NCBI GenBank assembly: GCA_031269545.1
Contig: JAISYZ010000206.1
Coordinates: 1 to 42,025 of the forward strand
Origin: Prevotellaceae bacterium
GTDB taxonomy: Bacteria; Bacteroidota; Bacteroidia; Bacteroidales; UBA932
Reading direction: 5' to 3'
DNA length: 42,025 nucleotides
Both the position numbers and the translations under genes were made by a program. Positions 1 to 6,723 of this stretch are shown piece after piece. The notes under the pieces were generated by a model, which was given only the letters and a program-made list of their open reading frames with translations, was not told the DNA's origin and did no database searches. Position 1 is the first letter of the stretch. Each line of letters opens with the position of its first letter.

Positions 1-135
1 CCGTACAATTTGGAACGACCTACTCAAGATCTGGAAACACTGAAAAAAATCGACCTCGTTGACAGGTATTACAGAGAAAGAGAATGGAGAGATAAAGAAA
101 GAGGACAAATAATCCCTAAGTATATACCGAGATAA
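1..135 (+). CDS. C-terminal end of an unrecognised protein (5' end outside window)
   Basis: Frame 1 is open from the window edge to a TAA at 133-135 and gives 44 residues. They are charged (RYYREREWRDKERGQ) and end in IIPKYIPR. I do not recognise the family. It runs in the same direction as the esterase, serine hydrolase and GH8 genes that follow, so it may be the preceding member of the same carbohydrate locus, but the hairpin at 160-180 suggests that its transcript ends here. The missing 5' part lies to the left of the window. Confidence 0.6.
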   Translation, partial: PYNLERPTQDLETLKKIDLVDRYYREREWRDKERGQIIPKYIPR

Positions 136-159
136 TTAATATAAAACAATTATGAAATG

Positions 160-190
160 AGGCAATCATTTCGGTTGCCTTATTTCTTTA
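160..190 (+). terminator. Probable intrinsic terminator after the partial gene
   Basis: An 8-bp stem (AGGCAATC at 160-167 with GGTTGCCT at 173-180, one G-T pair, 5-base loop) is followed by the T-rich run TATTTCTTT. It sits between the partial gene and the esterase. It also contains the upstream in-frame ATG region at 157, which argues against that codon as the esterase start. Confidence 0.55.
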
Positions 191-216
191 AATTTTTAAA
201 TATAATTTTAATTAAC

Positions 217-1056
217 ATGAGACAATTACGATTTTTATTTATTCTGCTAAATATTGGTTTATGTACATCGATGATTGCACAAAACACGGAAATGATAAGA
301 TTGTGGTCGAACGGTGCGCCAAACAACAATGGACTTACAGGAGAAGAAGTTCTATTGGAAAACGGACGAATTGGAAATGTAACCGATCCGACAATAACAG
401 TATATCATCCTGAAAAACCAAATGGAATGGCTGTTATTATGTGTCCCGGTGGTGGATATTTCCGATTAGCGCCTAATCATGAAGGATTTGACATGAATAA
501 ATGGTTTACTTCATTGGGCATCACTTATGCCGTATTAAAATATCGCATGCCAAACGGACATCCAGAGGTTCCCGTTTCAGACGCCGAACAGGCAATACAC
601 ATATTCAGGCAACATGCTGCAGAATGGAACATTGATCCGAATAAAATAGGAATAATGGGAGCATCTGCTGGCGGACATTTGGCGTCAACAATATCTACTC
701 AACCTTCAAGTAAGAATGTTCAGCCTGATTTTCAAATATTATTATACCCTGCTATAAGCCACCGAAACAGTTTATATTCAAGTTTACTTGGAGAAAACCC
801 TTCAGAAGAATTAAAAATTAAATATTCAAGTGAATTACAGGTTACAGAAAATACTCCTCCTGCTTTTATAGCCGTTTCCTCTAACGATAATTTAGTTTTA
901 AATTGTATTACTTACTATTTATCTTTAAGAGAACATAATGTATCTGCAACATTACACATATACCCAACAGGAGGACACGGATGGGGATATAATGATGAGT
1001 TTTATTATAAACGAGAATGGACTCAGGAACTTGAAAAATGGTTACGAACATTTTAA
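217..1056 (+). CDS. Secreted alpha/beta-hydrolase, acetyl-xylan/feruloyl esterase-like
   Basis: A 279-residue alpha/beta-hydrolase of the kind annotated in Bacteroidota as acetyl esterase or endo-1,4-beta-xylanase B-like (BD-FAE/Abhydrolase_3 group). An N-terminal signal peptide ends near CTSMIAQ. The oxyanion segment CPGGGYF is followed by the nucleophile motif GASAGG with Ser150. Asp224 (SSNDN) and His254 (GGHGWGY) complete the expected triad. The frame is open from 157, but ATG 217 is preferred: it places the hydrophobic leader at the N terminus and avoids the hairpin at 160-180. The protein probably acts in the periplasm or at the surface, removing acyl groups from hemicellulose before the GH8 enzyme downstream acts. 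The exact ester substrate cannot be read from the sequence. Confidence 0.85.
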   Translation: MRQLRFLFILLNIGLCTSMIAQNTEMIRLWSNGAPNNNGLTGEEVLLENGRIGNVTDPTITVYHPEKPNGMAVIMCPGGGYFRLAPNHEGFDMNKWFTSLGITYAVLKYRMPNGHPEVPVSDAEQAIHIFRQHAAEWNIDPNKIGIMGASAGGHLASTISTQPSSKNVQPDFQILLYPAISHRNSLYSSLLGENPSEELKIKYSSELQVTENTPPAFIAVSSNDNLVLNCITYYLSLREHNVSATLHIYPTGGHGWGYNDEFYYKREWTQELEKWLRTF

Positions 1057-1100
1057 TAAAATTACTGTTTATTATAATTACTATTAACAATATAAAATAA

Positions 1101-2183
1101 ATGAAAACAAAAATAATTAAAAAAATCGGAAGTAGATTATTATGCATTGCTTTGTGTATGCAATTTTTCTGTCTGGTATCATACGCCCAAAAAGATACGG
1201 CGAAAGGTTTGTTGCGTACTGCGCCGGAGACAGAAAATGTGGACGCTGATTATATTATGCAATATATGGAAGCATTTAAAAGAGAAAAACAGGACATCCA
1301 CAGTTTGATGATTCTTCGCCATGGAAAAGTGGTAGCGGAACATTGGTTTGGCAATAATTCCGCCGACAAGCCTCATCCTTTATGGTCTATAAGTAAAACA
1401 TTTACGGCAACAGCCATTGCCTTTTGCATGGCAGAAGGGAAATTAAAAGTAACAGATAAAGTAATTTCTTTTTTTCCTGATAAATTGCCTGCGGAAATAA
1501 ATGAAAACTTAAAGAAAATGGAAATACATCATCTGCTAACTATGACAACAGGGAATGATGTTGCGCCAAATCATGTTCGCTTTATTCAGGATGCCGACTG
1601 GGTGAAAGGTTTCCTCTCCGCTCCTGTTGAACACGAACCGGGAACTTTTTTTATATATAACAGCATGGCTTCTTATATGTTGTCATCTATCGTACAAAAG
1701 GTAACAGGTGAAAAAATTATTGATTATCTGACTCCTCGATTATTTAATCCATTAGGAATAACTAATGTAACATGGGAAGAAAGCCCGCAAGGCATAAATG
1801 CAGGAGGATGGGGTTTATCGCTTGTAACAGAGGATTTGGCAAAAATGGGACTGTTTATCCTTCAAAAAGGAGTATGGAACGGAAAACGACTTTTACCCGA
1901 AGAATGGTTTGACATGGCTACTGTTCGTCATACGGCGTCAATTCCGGCGGGACAAAGACCTGAAAACATTACTCCCGATACAAAAGAAGTTGACTGGCTG
2001 CAAGGATACTGTTATCAAATGTGGCGCGGACGTCATAATACATTCAGAGCAGACGGAACAGGCGGACAATATATCATTATCATACCGGATAAAGATGCTG
2101 TTATTGTTACTACGGCTTTCGTTCAAAATATGCAGGCAGAACTTGACCTGATTTGGGAATACCTGCTTCCCGCATTTAAATAA
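1101..2183 (+). CDS. Secreted serine hydrolase, class C beta-lactamase fold
   Basis: A 360-residue protein with a signal peptide ending near VSYAQ. It shows the SxxK motif of the beta-lactamase/EstB family as SISK with Ser96 and Lys99. The second motif is present as YNS in IYNSMASYML, and a C-terminal GTGGQ stands where the KTG/HTG box normally lies. Family members are esterases, amidases or D-aminopeptidases rather than true beta-lactamases. The gene starts 44 bases after the esterase and ends 28 bases before the GH8 fusion, all in the same direction, so a shared operon and a role in deacylating plant polysaccharide or its oligomers is likely. That role is an inference from context. Confidence 0.85.
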   Translation: MKTKIIKKIGSRLLCIALCMQFFCLVSYAQKDTAKGLLRTAPETENVDADYIMQYMEAFKREKQDIHSLMILRHGKVVAEHWFGNNSADKPHPLWSISKTFTATAIAFCMAEGKLKVTDKVISFFPDKLPAEINENLKKMEIHHLLTMTTGNDVAPNHVRFIQDADWVKGFLSAPVEHEPGTFFIYNSMASYMLSSIVQKVTGEKIIDYLTPRLFNPLGITNVTWEESPQGINAGGWGLSLVTEDLAKMGLFILQKGVWNGKRLLPEEWFDMATVRHTASIPAGQRPENITPDTKEVDWLQGYCYQMWRGRHNTFRADGTGGQYIIIIPDKDAVIVTTAFVQNMQAELDLIWEYLLPAFK

Positions 2184-2211
2184 TAAATATTTTATCATAC
2201 TGATTAATATC

Positions 2212-4554
2212 ATGAAAGCAATATTTTTTTTGAGTTTTTTAACAGCGATGACATTTATTCCTGCACATTCCCAAACAGCGCTTGATCCGGTTCCATGGGA
2301 AAAGGGCGCTTTTGAAACAAAACAATATCGTAACCTCTTTGCTGAAGCAGGATATTCGCAAGATGAAATCAATGCAAAATTACAACAGATTTTTTATAAT
2401 ATTTTTGAAGGACCAAATAGAATTTATTTTGAACAAAGCGATTCACTTGCCTGTATATCAGATATTAAAAATCACGATGTTCGTACAGAAGGAATGTCAT
2501 ACGGAATGATGATAGCAGTCCAATTTGATAAAAAAGATATTTTCGACAGGTTATGGAGATGGACAACAAAATATATGCAACATCACAATGGTCCTTTTGA
2601 GGGTTATTTTGCATGGAATTGCAAAATAGATGGAACACGTAATGCTCAAGGTCCTGCATCGGATGGAGAACTTTATTTTGTTACTGCGCTTATATTTGCA
2701 TCCAATCGTTGGGGAAATGATACTGGTATTGACTATTTGAAAGAAGCCCAGTATATATTGAATTGCGCAATGGCAAAAGATGGAAGCAATGGTGTTACTA
2801 ATTTTATAAATTTGGAACATAAACTTATTAGCTTTGTAGCAGACACAAGAGGAAATAATTATACAGATCCTTCATATCATGTTCCTGCATTTTATGAAGT
2901 ATGGGCAAAATGGGCAAATGATGGACGCTCGGAACTTTGGCTCGAATGTGCAGCAGCAAGTCGTGCCTATCTCCATAAAGCCATTCATCCGATAACAGGA
3001 TTAAATCCTGATCAAACCGAATACGATGGAACACCCCGTGATAACGTACGTATTATTGGAAAAGAATTTCGTTTTGATTCATGGAGAGTTCCTATGAATA
3101 TTGCTCTGGACTATTCATGGGCATGTAAAGACAAAGACTGGCAACAATCATACGGATATAAAATTCAAGATTTTCTTTATTCACAAGGTATTGATTCTTT
3201 TGTTGACCAATATAATATAGATGGCACGCCTGTTAAAGATACCTTACAGGCAGGCGGATATAAGGCTCTGCGTCATTCGTTGGGACTTGTATCTACTTCT
3301 GCAACCGTTTCTTTGGTTTGCTCACATCCTAAAAGATTGGAATTTATTGACAGGATTTGGAAATCAGAAAACAAACCTTACGATGACGGATATTTCGATG
3401 CTTATTATGATGGTTTACTTCAATTTTTCGCTTTTATGCATTTGAGTGGAAACTATAGAATTATATATCCTAAGGAAAAAATTACACTTTCAGGATTAAA
3501 ACCATCTGATTTTGATACAGAAATTGATGGTAAACCAATTTCCTTGTACACATTAAAAAACAAGAATGGGATTGAAGCCTGCATTACAAATTATGGAGGA
3601 CGATTGGTGTCTTTGATGATACCGGACAAAAATGGAAAATTTACAGATGTGGTTTTAGGCTTTGATAATATTGACGATTATCTCAAATCATTTAGTTTTT
3701 TTGGAGCATTAATAGGCAGATATGCCAACCGCATTGCAAATGCAAGTTTCACATTAGATGGAGTTGAATATAAACTTCCTGCAGGAGCAGGTGGACATTG
3801 TTTACATGGCGGATTTAAGGGATATCATGCAGGTGTATGGAATCCTGTTCAAATAGATAAACAAACTCTGAAATTATCATATCTTTCTACAGATGGAGAA
3901 TCTGGTTTTCCCGGTAATCTCAATATTACAGTAATTTACATCTTAACTGATGACAACGCTATTGATATACAATATGAAGCAACTACAGATAAAACAACAG
4001 TTGTAAATTTAACTAATCATAGTTATTTTAATCTTTCAGGTATTTCAGGTTCAGATATATTAGATCATTTGATTCAAATTAATGCAGATTCTTTTACACC
4101 TTTGGATAAAACTTTCATCCCGACAGGCATTATTGAATCTGTAAGTGGAACTCCCATGGATTTACGTAAACCCACATTAATAAATAAAAATATTAATGAT
4201 GCTTACGAACAATTGATAATATGTAAAGGATATGATCATAACTGGGTATTAAATACATGCAAAGATATTAATAATATAGCAGCTAAAGCTATATCGGAAA
4301 TTAGTGGTATTGTAATGGAGGTTTACACCAATGAGCCTGGTATCCAATTTTATACGGGCATGGGCGCTTCTCGATTGAAAGGAAAATCAGGAATTAATTA
4401 CCCTGCGCATGGTGCATTTTGTTTGGAAACGCAACATTATCCCAATAGTCCTAATCAATCAAATTTCCCAAGTACAGTCATTCGTCAAGGAGATAAGTAT
4501 GTAAGTCGATGTATATATAAGTTTTCTCTTCAAAATAACGTATCGTCTAATTAA
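2212..4554 (+). CDS. GH8 glycosidase fused to aldose 1-epimerase (secreted)
   Basis: A 780-residue two-domain protein with a signal peptide (about residues 1-20). Residues about 25-425 are glycoside hydrolase family 8. Glu93 in TEGMSYGMM is the proton donor, Asp151 lies in GPASDGELY, and Asp289 in FDSWRVP is the likely base. Their spacing fits the subgroup of reducing-end xylose-releasing exo-oligoxylanases (Rex). Residues about 435-775 are a complete galactose mutarotase: LHGG with His532, LTNHSYFNLSG with His603 and CLETQHYPNSP with Glu739 match the catalytic residues of GalM. GH8 enzymes invert the anomeric centre, and a linked mutarotase would equilibrate the released sugar anomers. Xylo-oligosaccharides are the best guess for substrate. 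The linker (about 425-440) has no stop or frame break, so the fusion is genuine in this sequence. Confidence 0.9.
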   Translation: MKAIFFLSFLTAMTFIPAHSQTALDPVPWEKGAFETKQYRNLFAEAGYSQDEINAKLQQIFYNIFEGPNRIYFEQSDSLACISDIKNHDVRTEGMSYGMMIAVQFDKKDIFDRLWRWTTKYMQHHNGPFEGYFAWNCKIDGTRNAQGPASDGELYFVTALIFASNRWGNDTGIDYLKEAQYILNCAMAKDGSNGVTNFINLEHKLISFVADTRGNNYTDPSYHVPAFYEVWAKWANDGRSELWLECAAASRAYLHKAIHPITGLNPDQTEYDGTPRDNVRIIGKEFRFDSWRVPMNIALDYSWACKDKDWQQSYGYKIQDFLYSQGIDSFVDQYNIDGTPVKDTLQAGGYKALRHSLGLVSTSATVSLVCSHPKRLEFIDRIWKSENKPYDDGYFDAYYDGLLQFFAFMHLSGNYRIIYPKEKITLSGLKPSDFDTEIDGKPISLYTLKNKNGIEACITNYGGRLVSLMIPDKNGKFTDVVLGFDNIDDYLKSFSFFGALIGRYANRIANASFTLDGVEYKLPAGAGGHCLHGGFKGYHAGVWNPVQIDKQTLKLSYLSTDGESGFPGNLNITVIYILTDDNAIDIQYEATTDKTTVVNLTNHSYFNLSGISGSDILDHLIQINADSFTPLDKTFIPTGIIESVSGTPMDLRKPTLINKNINDAYEQLIICKGYDHNWVLNTCKDINNIAAKAISEISGIVMEVYTNEPGIQFYTGMGASRLKGKSGINYPAHGAFCLETQHYPNSPNQSNFPSTVIRQGDKYVSRCIYKFSLQNNVSSN

Positions 4555-4611
4555 ATTATATTTTTCAACAAACTATTAATTATCTATGATGTTTCATCAT
4601 TAGTGTCCACT

Positions 4612-4797
4612 TCATATAAAATTGATAGTCAATTGATTAAAATTTAGTTCTTTGACATTTTGATACTCTGTTTGATTAAATAGTTGATTTATAGGCGTTT
4701 TATCGAGTAGCGATATTCCTAAAATTTGTAAAATTTCGTAGGTTGAGCGCTCAATGTTGAGTTCATGACCAACGATTGCCCAAACAATAGGCTATTA
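4612..4797 (-). pseudogene. IS4-type transposase, C-terminal remnant
   Basis: On the reverse strand one frame reads WAIVGHELNIERSTYEIL, continues through LGISLLDKTPINQLF and KELNFNQLTINFI, and ends at a stop at 4612-4614. This strongly resembles the C-terminal tail of Bacteroidota IS4-family transposases (YEILQILxISLxDKTPI...NVKE). Stops at 4792-4797 close the frame upstream, so only about 60 residues survive. The remnant abuts the truncated sugar-binding gene at about 4797. I did not find inverted repeats or target duplications. The family call rests on remembered motif similarity only. Confidence 0.65.
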
Positions 4798-5053
4798 TTG
4801 CCAAGTACCAAAAATCATCATCCCACAACATTTTTACCTGTGTTTTGTATTCAGGAAATCCGCCTCCGCGAATATCTTCAAAATCATCAATCCATTCTGT
4901 TTTTTCCCATGCCGATTCATCAAAATATCCATCAATCTTGATTTTTTCGGACGCTTTATGACAAACAGTATATTTTACATTGTCAACATTTTGCGCATCA
5001 GCAAATATAAATATGAAAATAGTTGTTAAAAATATTATAAATAATTGTTTCAT
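4763..5053 (-). pseudogene. Truncated secreted CBM9-like carbohydrate-binding protein
   Basis: The first about 85 residues form a signal peptide (MKQLFIIFLTTIFIFIFADAQ) followed by the start of a family-9-like carbohydrate-binding domain: IKIDGYFDESAWEKTEW and KMLWDDDFWYLA are the characteristic KIDG...W and LWDDxxLY strands. After WYLA (about 4800) the reading runs into the transposase remnant and ends after 11 unrelated residues. Intact members are usually several hundred residues long, so this is a fragment and probably non-functional. Its original role, binding plant polysaccharide, fits the GH8 locus next to it. Confidence 0.75.
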
Positions 5054-5075
5054 TCTGTATTTTTATTTATCTTTG
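5045..5075 (+). promoter_or_regulatory. Bacteroidota-type promoter for the secreted protein gene at 5116
   Basis: TTG at 5045-5047 is separated by 20 bases from TATCTTTG at 5068-5075, matching the -33/-7 form used by the primary sigma factor of Bacteroidota. Transcription would begin about 5082. The element overlaps the start of the divergent truncated gene. Confidence 0.7.
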
Positions 5076-5115
5076 CAACGATAATTCTAATTTTTATAAT
5101 TAAAAACATGGCGAT

Positions 5116-5841
5116 ATGAAAAATATTATTTTAATAACAACTGCATTGTTGTTTGTTACGTGCGGCTTTTGCGCTGCACAGGAAAAAATTAAAATAGAAA
5201 ACGTAAATGTTCTTTCTAATGAGAACATTAATGAAAGATTACCTCGTAATGCCGTTTATATCTTTCCTGATTTTACAGAAGGCAAAGTATTTTTTAAGAA
5301 CGGAACCATAACTTCGGCAAAACTTAACTACAATACTCTTGCCGAAGAGATGCAATTTGTTGATAATAAAGAAAATATTATGACATTATCAAATCCGCAA
5401 GATATTGATTTTATCATTATTGACAAAAAAGTATTTTATTACGTATCAGATAAAAGTTTTGGTGAACTTTTAGCAAATAATGATGTTTCTAAACTATGCG
5501 TAAAACGCCACACGGAATTAGCAGAAACGAAATCCCGAGGTGCTTACGGACAAAGTAATGCTACATCTGCAATTACCCATATTAATAGTTTAAACAAACT
5601 TAAACATAATGAATTAGCGATATTTCGTGATTTAGAGTTTACTATTAAAGATGATTTTTTACTTGCACGAAATGGGAAATTCACTAAAATCACCAATGCA
5701 AAATCTTTCATAAAAATATTTCCGCAATATAAGGATGAAATAAACAGATTTGTAGATGTTAATAAAACAAATTTCAAAAACGAAAAAGATTTAATTAAAC
5801 TGGCAAACTACTGCACACAATTGTCGTTAGTGAAAAAATAA
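5116..5841 (+). CDS. Secreted protein of unknown function
   Basis: A 241-residue protein with a clear signal peptide (hydrophobic leader ending near CAAQE). The mature part contains FKNGTITSAKLNYNTL, a pattern I associate with uncharacterised Bacteroidota exported proteins, then a mixed alpha/beta stretch and a lysine-rich C terminus. There is no recognisable enzyme motif and no transmembrane segment after the leader. It has its own good promoter and stands alone between two mobile-element relics, so context does not suggest a role. A periplasmic or outer-membrane-associated location is inferred from the leader. Confidence 0.75.
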   Translation: MKNIILITTALLFVTCGFCAAQEKIKIENVNVLSNENINERLPRNAVYIFPDFTEGKVFFKNGTITSAKLNYNTLAEEMQFVDNKENIMTLSNPQDIDFIIIDKKVFYYVSDKSFGELLANNDVSKLCVKRHTELAETKSRGAYGQSNATSAITHINSLNKLKHNELAIFRDLEFTIKDDFLLARNGKFTKITNAKSFIKIFPQYKDEINRFVDVNKTNFKNEKDLIKLANYCTQLSLVKK

Positions 5842-6055
5842 ATTTAAAGAACTTTTGTATATTACAATACTTTATTATAAAAGATCACTAATTTAAGTGG
5901 CGATTAAGCCGTAATCACAGAGTTTTTTGATAATTTGTTGGTTTATTCGCGTGTTCGGGTTGATTGATAGCGAACCTGCAACTAAATAATTTATTCTTAA
6001 CGAGAAAAATTTATGCGACAGTGTAATAAAAATTTTGCGAAATCAACAAAAAATC

Positions 6056-6446
6056 GGTTAATTCTTTTTTTGAGGCGCTATGAATTTTTGCGTACTTTTG
6101 TCATCAACTAAAAAGAGAAGAAATAAGGGACGCACACGAATACAGTGATCGCTGGGTGATAAAGATGCGGGAAAAAGAGAACTGTACACTCAAATAATTG
6201 ATGGGTTTCGACGATGTTGTATTTGCAGGCGTCCCCAATCGCAGAATTTAAAAGTGTTATAAAAATGCTACGCAAGCACGAAATACAGATTATCAATTAT
6301 TTCCGACATGGTGCAACAAACGCTAAAGATGAACGACTGAATGGTAAAATACAACGTTTCATTACACAAAACTGCGGATTGAAAGACAAAGATTTTTTTC
6401 TATAGAACTGCCGAATATTTTTCATAGCACCTCAAAAAAATTAACC
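6056..6446 (+). mobile_element. 391-bp relic of an ISL3-type insertion sequence with terminal inverted repeats
   Basis: The ends are imperfect inverted repeats: 6056-6084 (GGTTAATTC, seven T, GAGGCGCTATGAA) and 6421-6446 (TTCATAGCACCTC, seven A, TTAACC). After allowing a 3-base insertion they differ at one position. Both ends begin with GG as in the ISL3 family, and the interior encodes an ISL3-type transposase tail. Only about 0.4 kb remains, so most of the transposase is deleted. No 8-bp target duplication is visible on the flanks. The 5842-6055 segment before it holds nothing I recognise. Confidence 0.7.
6214..6427 (+). pseudogene. ISL3-family transposase, frameshifted C-terminal remnant
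   Basis: The fragment reads EFKSVIKMLRKHEIQIINYF, then GATNAKDERLNGKIQRF and GLKDKDFF, the conserved C-terminal end of ISL3/IS204-type DDE transposases (TNAxAExxNxxIK). A run of seven T at about 6392-6398 shifts the frame and makes an immediate stop. Removing one T continues the protein as YRTAEYFS to a TAG at 6425-6427, inside the right inverted repeat. The N-terminal three quarters of the protein are missing. It is not functional. Confidence 0.75.
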
Positions 6447-6648
6447 TTTAAACTGTATTTTGGCGATACAAAATGTAATTATGCAAAAAACAGCGGATAT
6501 TTGTATTAAAACACACAAACAGCATAAACAAATCAAAATTAATCTGTTACGACAATATAAAATTAATTAAAACTATATTTTTAACTAAAATATTTTCATA
6601 TTTACAAAAAAAATCAATTGTTTATCATCCAAAACAATATTTTTTAAT

Positions 6649-6656
6649 TACCTTTG
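6649..6656 (+). promoter_or_regulatory. -7 element of the rpsA promoter
   Basis: TACCTTTG followed by C at 6649-6656 matches the TAnnTTTG consensus, about 70 bases before the rpsA ATG. No TTTG box lies at the usual 19-21-base distance, so only the -7 half is supported. Confidence 0.6.
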
Positions 6657-6723
6657 CAGCCCTCTTTTTATTGTAAGAGTTTAAACATAATGTCTAACCC
6701 ATTAATAAAAAACAGAAAATTAA

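Noticed and set aside
157-216. Upstream start for the esterase gene
   Set aside because: The extra 20 codons cover a terminator-like hairpin and would bury the signal peptide; ATG 217 gives a normal leader.
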